The notes: a model not told the origin generated them from the sequence alone. DNA of 44,483 nt from JBNKEI01 sp050288705 (GCA_050288705.1 JBNKEI010000019.1:1-44483), one strand, 5' to 3'. Counted from the stretch's first letter, positions 1-8,465 are shown. Numbers and translations are program-made.

Positions 1-649
1 TAACAAACCGATGGGTAGCCCCCACTAATTTCTGAACCTCGATTTCTTCACGGCGAACCGACATGGCTAGTTGAAGCGCGGCCGCTACTACCACTATGGC
101 GGCAAGTAAAACAATTGATAAAACCACTCTCCCGGCTAGGCGCGCTGCCTGGACAGTCATTTCCAAACGCTCAATCCAGTCCCGACCATAATCAACCGTT
201 TCTACTGATGGCAGAGCACTCCACTTTTTTGCCAAGCTAGAAATGTAGGAAGCAGATCTATGGTTTTTGGGCAAACATATCTCAATCGAGGAAGGTAGGG
301 GATTCTTGGGAAGGTTGGAAAGTATCTGCGTTTCTTCACCCAGGTTTTGGCGTAACCGCTCAAGCGCTTCTTGAGCGCTAACCCAACGTACTTCTTCAAT
401 TTTTTCCTTCTTAATTTGATTAATAAGGGCTTGCACCTCTTGCCGCTGAATAGGTTCTTTTAAGTAAAGGGTGATCTCAAACTCTCCTCCCCAAGACTCC
501 AGAATAGAGTTGAGCACTAGCTCTCCAAAGCGAGCCAGGCCGGCCAAAAACAGGGCGACAGCAATCACCAGTACCGCCACAAAATGCAAAAATGGGCTCT
601 GTTTTAAACCACAGAGCCCTGCACGAAAAAAATAAATGAATTTGGTCAA
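1..649 (-). CDS. ftsX: Cell division protein FtsX (partial, C-terminus beyond window)
   Basis: FtsX is the inner-membrane partner of the FtsE ATPase and couples divisome activity to periplasmic murein hydrolases. The reading frame is open from 649 to the window edge, about 216 codons. It shows a short cytoplasmic N-terminus, a first membrane helix (HFVAVLVIAVALFLAGLA), a periplasmic domain starting FEITLYLKEP, a second membrane helix (VVLSIVLLAAIVVVAAALQ), then the family signature RREEIEVQKLVGATHRFV, where the window cuts it. The start is probably TTG at 647-649, with a GGGGG-AAC ribosome site just upstream. It follows secG by about 55 bases on the same strand, so it may be the last gene of the pgk-tpiA-secG run. 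ftsE is not in the window. Confidence 0.9.
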   Translation of the reverse strand, partial: MTKFIYFFRAGLCGLKQSPFLHFVAVLVIAVALFLAGLARFGELVLNSILESWGGEFEITLYLKEPIQRQEVQALINQIKKEKIEEVRWVSAQEALERLRQNLGEETQILSNLPKNPLPSSIEICLPKNHRSASYISSLAKKWSALPSVETVDYGRDWIERLEMTVQAARLAGRVVLSIVLLAAIVVVAAALQLAMSVRREEIEVQKLVGATHRFV

Positions 650-704
650 TTCGTTCCCCCAAAAAACAGCTGGGCGAAAGACATTCACTACATAGTTAGC
701 TCAT

Positions 705-1259
705 CTAGGGGCTAGAGGAGGAAGCATCCCCTGGAGATTTGGAATCTCGCTCAGCAGCTTGGGAAGTAGTCTTGGAAGACTTTTGGGAAGGCGATTCTTT
801 TGAACTCGAAGCAGCAGATGCTTTTGGAGAAGAAGCCTCTTCCGAAGAAGTCGGGGCCGGAGCAGCAGCTTCGGCTTCAACTTCAACATCGGCAGCAGCC
901 GTACTTTCGGATTTTGTTTGTTTTGGAGATGAACTACTGGGCAGCGATTTTGAAGAAGCCCCTGGTGATATCGGCGCACTGCTACTTTTTCTCTGCTCAA
1001 AGGCCTCACTCCTTATTGCCGAACCCTTGAGAGTCGCGGAAAAGGAAAGGAGCAACGAAGAGAGGAAAAAGACACCTGCAAATACTGCCGTCACCCGTCC
1101 TAAAAAATTTCCGGCGCCACGCCCGCCGAATACCGTTCCGCTACCCCCGCCTCCAAATGCCCCTCCCATTCCAGCATCTTTTCCTGCCTGAAGAAGAATC
1201 ACCAATATAAGAAACAGACATACTACAAAGTGGAGTACAGTAATTAAGGTGACGAGCAT
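705..1259 (-). CDS. secG: Preprotein translocase subunit SecG with long low-complexity tail
   Basis: SecG is the small auxiliary membrane subunit of SecYEG and helps SecA-driven export. The ATG at 1259 is chosen because the first membrane helix (TLITVLHFVVCLFLILVILL) begins at once; the frame also opens 13 codons earlier. The core is typical: helix 1, the glycine-rich loop GGAFGGGGSGTVFGGRGAGN, then helix 2 (RVTAVFAGVFFLSSLLLSF). Beyond about residue 80 there is a tail of roughly 100 residues rich in Ser, Ala, Lys and Glu, which is much longer than in E. coli SecG (about 110 residues in total). Such tails are seen in other deltaproteobacterial SecG proteins. It lies between tpiA and ftsX, a common placing for secG. 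Confidence 0.92.
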   Translation of the reverse strand: MLVTLITVLHFVVCLFLILVILLQAGKDAGMGGAFGGGGSGTVFGGRGAGNFLGRVTAVFAGVFFLSSLLLSFSATLKGSAIRSEAFEQRKSSSAPISPGASSKSLPSSSSPKQTKSESTAAADVEVEAEAAAPAPTSSEEASSPKASAASSSKESPSQKSSKTTSQAAERDSKSPGDASSSSP

Positions 1260-1280
1260 CTGGTTTAGCGCCTTTGTTTT

Positions 1281-1297
1281 TGCGAGCCAAGCTCGCA
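1281..1297. other. Perfect 7-bp hairpin upstream of secG
   Basis: TGCGAGC, a CAA loop, then GCTCGCA: a perfect 7-bp stem in the tpiA-secG gap, about 20 bases before the secG ATG. There is no T-run after it on the minus strand, so it is not a standard terminator. The core resembles the central hairpin of the repeat element at 18283 and 29731, but the flanks of that element are absent here. A role in secG translation or mRNA ends is possible but unproven. Confidence 0.4.
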
Positions 1298-1400
1298 TTC
1301 CGCATGAACATTACCCGAAAATTCATTGGCTGGGCAATCGCGAACTTTTATCTGCGATGCCCACCAATTTCAACGGTTTTCTGTTGCTGAATCATCCCGC

Positions 1401-2159
1401 TTAAGCAGCAAGAACGATTTTAGCGAAATCCGCAGCCTTCAAACTCGCCCCGCCAACCAAGGCTCCGTTGATATCAGGCTGAGCCAGCAACTCTGCAGCG
1501 TTGTCTGGTTTCACCGACCCACCATACTGAATACGAATCCCTTGCGCAGCTTCATTTCCAAACAGCTCGCCCAATAACTGGCGAATGAAAAAGTGCACTT
1601 CCTGTGCTTGGTTAGTGGTGGCTACTTTCCCGGTTCCTATTGCCCAAACCGGTTCGTAAGCGATCACTATCCTTTTAGCCTGATCAGCATTTAGGCCTTG
1701 AAGCCCACCTCTCACCTGCTTATCCACTATTGCTTGCGTGCTGCCTGCTTCGCGCTCCGCAAGAGTTTCACCAACACAAACAATAGGAAGCAAGTCCGAC
1801 TGCAAAGCCGCCAAAACCCGCCGGTTAACGGTTTGGTCGGTTTCTCCAAAAAATTGGCGACGCTCGGAGTGTCCAATAATGACGTATTGACACCCCACAT
1901 CTTTAAGCATTCCGGTGGAAACCTCTCCGGTAAAGGCGCCAGCAGCTTCCCAATAAACGTTCTGAGCAGAAAGCTTTATGGACGATTTTTCCAATTCTTT
2001 GGCCACCGGAAACAGCGCGGTAAAAGGGGGCGCTACCGCAACTTCTACATTTTTTACGGTAGAAATAAGACCTTGCAGCTCTTTAACTAAAGCTATGGCC
2101 TCGCTCACCGTTTTGTTCATCTTCCAGTTTCCAGCAATGAAAGGCACTGGTTTTGCCAT
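1401..2159 (-). CDS. tpiA: Triosephosphate isomerase
   Basis: This enzyme interconverts dihydroxyacetone phosphate and glyceraldehyde 3-phosphate in cytoplasmic glycolysis and gluconeogenesis. The start at 2159 gives 252 residues, the usual family length, with an AAAGGGAAA ribosome site in front; the frame is open 28 codons further but that part has no family match. Visible motifs are FIAGNWKMN with the active-site Lys, the catalytic His in YVIIGHSERRQFFGE, the catalytic Glu and flexible loop in AYEPVWAIGTGKVAT, and the phosphate-binding IQYGGSVKPDN and ALVGGASL. It is 96 bases downstream of pgk on the same strand and is probably co-transcribed with it. Confidence 0.98.
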   Translation of the reverse strand: MAKPVPFIAGNWKMNKTVSEAIALVKELQGLISTVKNVEVAVAPPFTALFPVAKELEKSSIKLSAQNVYWEAAGAFTGEVSTGMLKDVGCQYVIIGHSERRQFFGETDQTVNRRVLAALQSDLLPIVCVGETLAEREAGSTQAIVDKQVRGGLQGLNADQAKRIVIAYEPVWAIGTGKVATTNQAQEVHFFIRQLLGELFGNEAAQGIRIQYGGSVKPDNAAELLAQPDINGALVGGASLKAADFAKIVLAA

Positions 2160-2255
2160 TGATTTCCCTTTCGATCGTCCCGAGCATAGGACCGTTAGGT
2201 CCAAAGTCGAGGGATTCACTTTCCACGGGCGCTTTGTGGACAAGCATGTAATTGG

Positions 2256-3434
2256 TTACTCTAATGCCGCAATACCGGGGAGTTCTTTGCCCTCAATGAG
2301 CTCTAGACTAGCGCCTCCGCCAGTGGAAACGTGGCTCACTTTATCGGCAAAACCCATTTCTTCAATAGCTGCCGCGCTATCTCCACCCCCTACCACGGTG
2401 GTGCCTTTTACTTCGGTAAGTGCTTTGGCTACTGATCGCGTCCCTTCGGCGAATTTGGATACTTCGAACAGCCCCATGGGACCATTCCAGAAAACGGTCT
2501 TAGCACCCAGAATTTCTTTGGTATAGGCATCAATAGTCTTTGGCCCAATGTCCAATCCCATAAGCTCATCAGGAATGGTTTGGTCGGCAGTTACTACTCG
2601 CTGCGAGCTATCATCCAAAGCATCACCACAGATATGATCAACTGGAAGCATTAACTTCACGCCCAGTCTTTTGGCTTTTTCTAAGGCTTGCTTGGCAGTG
2701 TCAATTTTGGCCTCTTCTACGCGACTCTTGCCTACGTCTACGCCTTCTGCTTTCAGAAACGTGTAAGCCATAGCTCCACCAATAATCAACGCATTTACCC
2801 GAGGTAAAAGATTGTCGATTACTTTAATTTTGTCGGAAACTTTGGCCCCTCCCAAAATTGCCACAAAAGGCTTTTCCGGATTTTCCAGCATGGCTCCTAG
2901 ATAATCAAGCTCTTTCTTCATAAGAAAGCCAGCGCCCTTTTGCCCAGAAATAAACTTGACCATTCCCGCGGTAGAAGCGTGAGCGCGGTGCGCCGTTCCA
3001 AAAGCATCATTCACATATACGTCGCACAGCGAGGCAAGCTGCTTAGAAAATTCAGGGTCATTGGCTTCTTCCTCCCCATGGAAGCGCAAGTTTTCCAACA
3101 TGATTACGTCGCCATCGCGCATGTCCTGTACCAACTTCTTGACACCATCACCAACGCAATCATCGCCCAACTTCAGTTCTTTTCCGAGCAATTCAGCCAG
3201 TCGAGCAGCGGCTGGTTCCAAAGAATCTTTGGGATTGGGACCTTTAGGACGCCCCAAATGCGACCCGAGAATCAGTCGCCCGTTCTTAGAAATTACGTGC
3301 TTAATGCTCGGAAGCGCGGCTTGGATACGTTTGTCGTCAGTAATATTCCGATTTCCGTCGAGCGGCACGTTAAAGTCGACGCGCATGAAAACTTTTTTTC
3401 CCGCTAAATCTAACTCGTCAAGATATCGAACCAT
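2256..3434 (-). CDS. pgk: Phosphoglycerate kinase
   Basis: This glycolytic enzyme transfers phosphate from 1,3-bisphosphoglycerate to ADP. The protein has 392 residues, normal for bacteria. The N-domain shows MRVDFNVPLD, GSHLGRPKGPNP and GTAHRAHASTAG for substrate binding; the C-domain shows FVAILGGAKVSDKI, the nucleotide site WNGPMGLFE, and the loops GGGDSAAAIEEMG and HVSTGGGASLELIEG. It heads the minus-strand run pgk-tpiA-secG-ftsX. A gap of about 200 bases separates it from the lipoprotein gene on its right, so its promoter is probably there, though I could not fix a clear -35/-10 pair. No gap gene is beside it. Confidence 0.98.
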   Translation of the reverse strand: MVRYLDELDLAGKKVFMRVDFNVPLDGNRNITDDKRIQAALPSIKHVISKNGRLILGSHLGRPKGPNPKDSLEPAAARLAELLGKELKLGDDCVGDGVKKLVQDMRDGDVIMLENLRFHGEEEANDPEFSKQLASLCDVYVNDAFGTAHRAHASTAGMVKFISGQKGAGFLMKKELDYLGAMLENPEKPFVAILGGAKVSDKIKVIDNLLPRVNALIIGGAMAYTFLKAEGVDVGKSRVEEAKIDTAKQALEKAKRLGVKLMLPVDHICGDALDDSSQRVVTADQTIPDELMGLDIGPKTIDAYTKEILGAKTVFWNGPMGLFEVSKFAEGTRSVAKALTEVKGTTVVGGGDSAAAIEEMGFADKVSHVSTGGGASLELIEGKELPGIAALE

Positions 3435-3633
3435 GTGGCCACCTTATTGTTGGGTCGTTAAAAACGCAAAAAAATGCGCAAGCCATGGGCAGAACTGAGA
3501 AAAATGGGAGTCTAATCGGTCCCTAGAAAACCGGACAAACTAGCGATCCCTCTCTGTCAAAGTCAATGTTTTTTGTAAAATCGCAAGCCAAGTGCAAAGC
3601 CGCACACAATGCGAAGTTAGAACTGTCACTAGG

Positions 3634-4878
3634 CTATTCACAGGAAGGTATTGGTTTGCCGGTATTTATATCATCAGCTTGGTCGTTGCCCTGCCCTTTA
3701 ATGTAGTAGGCAGAAATCCACCCCTTGCCACCCGTATCAAGGTCAGTCCAGAGCCACCAATGGTTATACTCATTGCTATTGGCGGGATTGCTGACTTTGT
3801 CCCCCCATACACGACACCACACGTACTGAGGATTGGAACCAGTATTGCTTGATCCAACCTGAGGACAATTTTCTCCAGGACCAGACCTACCAAGAGCAGT
3901 CGTCCAAATATCTATATAGGATTTAGCAGATGGCAAAATAGTAGGCGACCAACACACAGGTCTACCACAAAAATTTGCGTTCCCTCCTCCGCCGCAGGTT
4001 TGACCAGTAACTGTACATTCGCCATCGCCATGACAGTTGCCCTCTACGCAACTCCCTCTCACACAAATAAACCCCTCACCATACTGAGAAGCACCAACAC
4101 ATTGAGGATCGGAAGTGCAAGCGCCGCAGGAGTTGGGACTGCTCGCCCCGCACAACTTGCCAACCGCGCATTCGGTCGCTTGTTTCCACTGACCAATGTC
4201 ATCACAAGTCTGCATTTGCAAAGTTGGCGCCAAGGGATCACAGCGAGTTTGGCCTGGTTTGCATACCCCGCCGCAAACTTTGGGTTCTCCCCCGCCCCCG
4301 CAGATCTGACCATCTGGACAATCAGCATTTTCATGGCAGTTCCCCTTTACACAACTTCCTTTTACGCAAATAAACCCCTCACCATACTGGGAAGCATCAA
4401 TACACTGTCGGTCGGAACTGCAGGCACCGCAGGAATTGAGGCTGCTCGCACCACACAACTTACCAACCGCACACCCGGTCGCTTCTCCCCACTGGCCATT
4501 GTCACCACAAGTCTGCATTTGTGAATTCGGCGCCAAGGGATCACAGCGAGTTTCACCGAATTTGCATACCCCGCCGCAAACATTGGGTTCTCCCCCGCCC
4601 CCACAGGTCTGGCCGCCCTCTAGGCAGTCAGCATTTTTATCGCAGTTTCCCTTTACACAACTTCCTTTTATGCAAATGAATCCCGTTCCTGGACAATCTC
4701 CATCGCCGGAACAACAAGTCTCATTTTCCTTAATGCACAACTTGGTAGAGACACAACATTTGTAGCCGTCAATACAGGGACATTGCTTTCCTTCAAAATT
4801 AATTCGGAAATCGCAGCCTAATAGAAGATAAGACATGAACAACAACGAAAGTACGATCAGAGATTTTAAATTAGCCAT
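3634..4878 (-). CDS. Cys-rich repeat lipoprotein with SH3-like C-terminus
   Basis: Predicted cell-envelope lipoprotein of 414 residues. It has a type II signal peptide ending in the lipobox LLLGC (acylated Cys about residue 22). Residues about 25-310 are Cys-rich and built of repeats: GFICVKGSCVKGNCH, ADCPDGQICGGGGEP, CGGVCKPGQTRCDP, MQTCDDIGQW, CAVGKLCGASSPNSCGAC. The unit of about 101 residues is present nearly three times. Such disulfide-rich repeats are typical of secreted proteins of Myxococcota-like bacteria. The last 100 residues lose the repeat and look like a bacterial SH3-type domain (WLWTDLDTGGKGWISAYYIKGQGND), a module usually involved in wall or ligand binding. The ribosome site before 4878 is weak. 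It is divergent from the kinase-like gene at 5028. No enzyme motif is seen. Confidence 0.75.
   Translation of the reverse strand: MANLKSLIVLSLLFMSYLLLGCDFRINFEGKQCPCIDGYKCCVSTKLCIKENETCCSGDGDCPGTGFICIKGSCVKGNCDKNADCLEGGQTCGGGGEPNVCGGVCKFGETRCDPLAPNSQMQTCGDNGQWGEATGCAVGKLCGASSLNSCGACSSDRQCIDASQYGEGFICVKGSCVKGNCHENADCPDGQICGGGGEPKVCGGVCKPGQTRCDPLAPTLQMQTCDDIGQWKQATECAVGKLCGASSPNSCGACTSDPQCVGASQYGEGFICVRGSCVEGNCHGDGECTVTGQTCGGGGNANFCGRPVCWSPTILPSAKSYIDIWTTALGRSGPGENCPQVGSSNTGSNPQYVWCRVWGDKVSNPANSNEYNHWWLWTDLDTGGKGWISAYYIKGQGNDQADDINTGKPIPSCE
4002..4700. repeat. Tandem repeats of about 303-306 bp in the lipoprotein gene
   Basis: The same stretch, identified by CAAATAAACCCCTCACCATA, starts at 4064 and again at 4367, and a degenerate third copy (CAAATGAATCCCGTTCC) starts at 4673. 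Spacings are 303 and 306 bases, a whole number of codons, so the repeat adds one 101-102 residue module at a time. The first two units are nearly identical over long runs, which suggests recent duplication or gene conversion. Confidence 0.85.
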
Positions 4879-5027
4879 TCGTTATTTATATAGCTAAGTA
4901 ACAAAACCTGTCGAGAATTTCTTTAAATCAAAGTAAGTCAACTTAACTTGGCACTAGCGAACTTGGCCAAGCCACGGTACAAGACGGTTACGCACCCTTC
5001 GGAACCTATAGGAGCCTAATAGCCAGG

Positions 5028-6680
5028 ATGGATCGGATAACCTTAAAAATAGGAAGTCCGCCGAGCTACACAGATCGAGTTAGTCTCGATTTGCCAATCG
5101 TTAACCCTAAACTTCAGTCGCCGCCGCCTTCGGATTCATTAGATTCATTCGACCCAAATCAGGTTGATACCATACCCGCATCAAAACTGGACTCGCCATT
5201 ATCAAGTTTTAGAACAAGGAGTGGCAAGTTTCTTTTTGAACCAGACATTCAGAAGACGCCAAGCGCCACCTCTTCATGCAAAGAACTCGACTCTCCAATC
5301 GCGAAATCAGAAAAAAAATTGGAGGATTCACCGCTTTCTTTGGAATCAAATAGCGGTTTAAAAGCCTTAGAAAATCAAATTAGCAAGGTGACAAATTGTC
5401 GAAGCGTGGGGCTTGAAGACAGTACAACTGGCGCACATGTAGCAATGGACGAAAATGGCAATTCAATATTTATCGTTAAGAGCAATAATGAATGTTATTT
5501 TGAATTCCTGGGCAACTATATAGCTGAAATGTTACACTTAAATATTCCCGACTTCGCATTGTTGGGCGCCGACATCAATCAGCAGCCACGTCTTAAAAGC
5601 ATGCTCCGCACTCAGAATGAATTTCCATGCATGATAACCGAATTTAGGTGCGCGATTAATCTTAAGGAGGTTAGTCCCGGTTCACTTCTGGATACAGACA
5701 TGCTCTTCCATCAACTGGGTCGCGTCTTCTTAATGGATCTGGTCATCGGAAACTGGGACCGATTCCCAGTTTTTGAAAATGACATGCGTGGAAATTACGG
5801 CAATGTAATGTACGAGCCTGAGCTGCAGCAACTGCTATTCATAGACACCGTTGCCCAAAAACACACCGAAAGCGGCGGTTATGGAACAAATCATTACTTA
5901 GATTTGTTGGACGAGCGTCTAGCAAGCGCTTGCATCAAAATAAAATCATGGCTAGAATCAAGATTCCCCTCTTTAGAATCGCTGGATAATACCGAGTTAA
6001 TAAACGAATTTAAGGCCGGCGTTGATGATGCATTAAAAATATTAATTGATAACGAAAAAGAATTAACCGATTTATTCTCTTTTCAACAACATCAAATAGA
6101 AGACAGTTATACAAAAACCACTGAGAAACTATCTTATACTGCAGATGTTCTCGATCAAACTGTCCCAGCACACCTTGAACAATTGCGGCGTCAAACTACG
6201 GCCAACAGTCCTGCCAATCTACAAGACGTACTACTTGCAATAACACGGGATGAATACTTTACAGATAAGGAGAAGACCGAACTTTCTAATCGATTAAGCA
6301 AAGGGCGAGGTATCCCACGCATTGGCAATATCGCCGCCAAAGTGAATAGCAATAAATCCTTTATGACAACGTGGAATATTTACAGTGCCAACTCACATCA
6401 ACTCGAATCAATTGAACGGCTCGAAAAAATAAATATACTCCTGAAGAATAAAAATTCCGAATTAGACCCTGAAGTTCTTATCAATGGCTTAAAATCTACT
6501 GCTTTTAATGATCCGGCACTAAAAACATTCATTCATCTGTACGAAATGAAAAATGAGCTGCAAATGCAGCGCCATAAACTTATGTCACTCATCGATGTTT
6601 TCAAAAAACTGATACAGAGGCCTAATACATTGAGAGCACAGCCGCCAAGCTCAAACTTAGAGCAAAGATCGACAAATTAG
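5028..6680 (+). CDS. Atypical kinase, actin-fragmin kinase / HipA / PI4K-like
   Basis: A 550-residue protein. Residues 1-120 are Ser/Pro-rich and look disordered. Residues about 130-285 resemble the catalytic core of the actin-fragmin kinase group of atypical kinases: IFIVKS with a candidate ATP-binding Lys151, the helix FEFLGNYIAEML with a candidate Glu, the catalytic loop GNWDRFPVF (Asp244), GNYGNVMY (Asn259), and LLFIDTVA with a candidate metal-binding Asp273. The spacing and the order Lys-Glu-NxDR-GNxxN-D fit that group. The remaining 260 residues are helical and unrecognised. There is no signal peptide or membrane helix. A disordered N-terminus and a eukaryote-type kinase suggest a secreted effector acting in a host, but this is inference. 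Alternatives are a HipA-type toxin kinase or a phosphoinositide kinase. Confidence 0.6.
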   Translation: MDRITLKIGSPPSYTDRVSLDLPIVNPKLQSPPPSDSLDSFDPNQVDTIPASKLDSPLSSFRTRSGKFLFEPDIQKTPSATSSCKELDSPIAKSEKKLEDSPLSLESNSGLKALENQISKVTNCRSVGLEDSTTGAHVAMDENGNSIFIVKSNNECYFEFLGNYIAEMLHLNIPDFALLGADINQQPRLKSMLRTQNEFPCMITEFRCAINLKEVSPGSLLDTDMLFHQLGRVFLMDLVIGNWDRFPVFENDMRGNYGNVMYEPELQQLLFIDTVAQKHTESGGYGTNHYLDLLDERLASACIKIKSWLESRFPSLESLDNTELINEFKAGVDDALKILIDNEKELTDLFSFQQHQIEDSYTKTTEKLSYTADVLDQTVPAHLEQLRRQTTANSPANLQDVLLAITRDEYFTDKEKTELSNRLSKGRGIPRIGNIAAKVNSNKSFMTTWNIYSANSHQLESIERLEKINILLKNKNSELDPEVLINGLKSTAFNDPALKTFIHLYEMKNELQMQRHKLMSLIDVFKKLIQRPNTLRAQPPSSNLEQRSTN

Positions 6681-6792
6681 CGTGGGGCCAGTCAACGTCA
6701 AAAAATAAACTAGCATGTAAGGGTTCAAAGAATTATTCTGTCAGCGCAAGGGTTGGAATTCACACAGATAGTGATTTTTAGGATATAAACCT

Positions 6793-7170
6793 ATGGAAAA
6801 GCTAAATATTTCAACTATTCATGGCAGTTTCGGCATCTCCAAGAGTCTCAGGAATCCCAGAAAAAGCGTTGGTATCCCTTTAGCAAAACGAATTGAAATG
6901 GGGAACCGAGATGCTTGCCGGGCGTTGCTCATTAAGTTTGGCGATGAACCCTCCGACATCAAAGACGATCTCTATGACTTACTTAAGCTGATTGAAAAAA
7001 ACCGTCGATTTGAGACACTTAGTCAAATTGAAATAGACCGCAAAATGAGTCTTCAAAAAACTATTTCCGAGAAAATTCGAAATAATTTTGAAAACCCGAA
7101 CCCCAGGTCATTCGACGACTCGTTTTCTGTGCAACCAGCCAATACCCAAGAGCAAGGCGACCCAACTTGA
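6793..7170 (+). CDS. Hypothetical protein, 125 residues
   Basis: I do not recognise this protein. It starts after TAGGAT about 10 bases upstream and follows the kinase-like gene by 112 bases on the same strand, so the two may be co-expressed. The middle (RDACRALLIKFGDEPSDIKDDLYDLLKLIEK) and the following stretch look helical; the last 30 residues are polar and probably disordered. There is no signal peptide or membrane segment. A partner or chaperone for the kinase-like protein, or a second small secreted protein, are both possible and untested. Confidence 0.55.
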   Translation: MEKLNISTIHGSFGISKSLRNPRKSVGIPLAKRIEMGNRDACRALLIKFGDEPSDIKDDLYDLLKLIEKNRRFETLSQIEIDRKMSLQKTISEKIRNNFENPNPRSFDDSFSVQPANTQEQGDPT

Positions 7171-7242
7171 CCAGTAGTCTCGGTATGTTGGTTAAGAAGG
7201 ATTTCCACCGAAAACAGGCGATAGTCACATATACCGCGCAGT

Positions 7243-7279
7243 CCGAGGGGGTTCATGAGGTTCAGAACCCTATTCCTCG
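7243..7279. terminator. Stem-loop at the end of the receiver gene
   Basis: CCGAGG-GGGTTC, a 10-base loop, GAACCC, a 4-base bulge, then CCTCGG. It sits between two converging genes and overlaps the stop of the receiver gene at 7270. Neither side carries a clear T-run, so termination is only a suggestion. Confidence 0.35.
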
Positions 7280-7620
7280 GCGCTTAACACGTCTAGCAAT
7301 GCATCAAAACCGTCGGGTTTCAAAAAAATTTGATTTACGCCAGGAATGGTGGCATTTTGAAACTCGGACATTCCGGTAAATAGACCCGCGAACCGAATAG
7401 ATGAGTATCTGCTTCGCCAAATAGCAATACACTCGCTTCCTGAAAAAGTATCGGGAAGCCGAGCATCAATTACCAAATGGGTAATGGTATTTTGTTCAAG
7501 CAAGACATCAGCAACGGCAGCGGAATTAGCAAAATAAATTTGATCGAATTGTTTTCGCAAAAAGCGACGAAACAGGAACTCCAAATCTTGCTGATCATCT
7601 ACAATTAATAACGTTCTCAT
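7270..7620 (-). CDS. Single-domain response regulator (CheY-like receiver)
   Basis: A 116-residue receiver domain with no output domain. The acidic pocket is IVDDQQD (Asp8, Asp9), the phosphoacceptor is Asp52 in HLVIDARLPD, the switch Thr82 is in GLFTG, and Lys101 is in IFLKPDG, so it should be phosphorylatable. Its ATG overlaps the stop of the histidine kinase gene before it (ATGA), which points to translational coupling and a dedicated pair. With no effector domain it probably acts by protein contact or as a phosphorelay step. It ends the minus-strand run that starts at pstS. Confidence 0.88.
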   Translation of the reverse strand: MRTLLIVDDQQDLEFLFRRFLRKQFDQIYFANSAAVADVLLEQNTITHLVIDARLPDTFSGSECIAIWRSRYSSIRFAGLFTGMSEFQNATIPGVNQIFLKPDGFDALLDVLSAEE

Positions 7621-8465
7621 GTATGAATATTCCTTGGACGTTCACAAACGCAAGGTACTCCCGGCGCCAATTTACCTGCCAAGTCAAGATCTATGGCAGC
7701 CCCACCAAATTCGCTTATTCCTAATTGAAAACTTCCCCCTGCAGACTGTAGTATTTGTTTACATGAATATATACTATGGCGGTACAAGTTTTGCATCAGC
7801 CACGATTCCCGATCATTTTCTCGATGGGGTAAAAACCAACCTGGCCCGTCATCCCATATTCTTAGGCGTACTTGATCTCCCAAGGCACACACTTTTATAT
7901 GGAACTTGGTAGCTCCCTCCTGTTTGGCATTTTTAATTAATTGCTTCAATATTTCTAAAAGAAGCCGTGCTTGAATTTCAACTTCAAATTCTTCAGTCAC
8001 TTCTTCGATATGAACAATTTCCTCATTTTTTAGCTCGGCCAAAACTGGTGACAATAAATAACTACGTTTATGATTTTTAATTAAAGCACTAATTGTTCCT
8101 AGTTGCGAAACTACATCACTTAAAGAACGTTGAATGTCAGTAAAAGCGTTGTTTAATTCTCCGCTAAACTTTGCTTCCAAAGAAAGGTACTTTATATTAT
8201 TAGTAACTGTAGTCAAACTTCCCCGAATTTGATGAATAGACTCACGCATAACACTAGTAAGCTGCTTTGCTGACCTGTCTGTAGAATCATTGCTTACTAC
8301 CACTTTTACAATGCGATCCAAAAATTCAAAAACATCTTTTAGTCGTTGACAATGCGAACGAAGCATTCTATGTCTAGCAATAGATATACTTCCTATCGTA
8401 ATTAATAGAATTATGCTAGCCAACCATAACCAACGCTGATTACTTACGGAGAATACCCAATCCAT
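7617..8465 (-). CDS. Sensor histidine kinase with one membrane helix
   Basis: A 282-residue kinase. One N-terminal membrane helix (WLWLASIILLITIGSISIA) is followed by a coiled region and a divergent H-box with the likely phospho-His78 in MRESIHQIRGSLT. The ATPase part has an N-box (LIKNAKQEGA, Asn179) and a G1 box (WDDGPGW). The G2 region is poorly conserved. No periplasmic or PAS sensor domain is seen, so the signal is unknown. A GGGGGG ribosome site lies before the ATG at 8465. It starts 47 bases after phoR and overlaps the receiver gene by four bases, so it probably belongs to the pst-pho transcript and works with that receiver. Confidence 0.85.
   Translation of the reverse strand: MDWVFSVSNQRWLWLASIILLITIGSISIARHRMLRSHCQRLKDVFEFLDRIVKVVVSNDSTDRSAKQLTSVMRESIHQIRGSLTTVTNNIKYLSLEAKFSGELNNAFTDIQRSLSDVVSQLGTISALIKNHKRSYLLSPVLAELKNEEIVHIEEVTEEFEVEIQARLLLEILKQLIKNAKQEGATKFHIKVCALGDQVRLRIWDDGPGWFLPHRENDRESWLMQNLYRHSIYSCKQILQSAGGSFQLGISEFGGAAIDLDLAGKLAPGVPCVCERPRNIHT

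Noticed and set aside
739..1191. 150-codon open frame on the plus strand
   Set aside because: It lies antisense to secG, and its odd composition simply mirrors the low-complexity SecG tail.
4962..4971. 10-bp palindrome CTTGGCCAAG as an operator
   Set aside because: Single short palindrome without a second copy or a nearby regulator gene.
4950..4975. TGGCAC stretch as a sigma-54 promoter for the kinase-like gene
   Set aside because: The second element (TTGCA-like at the right spacing) is missing.
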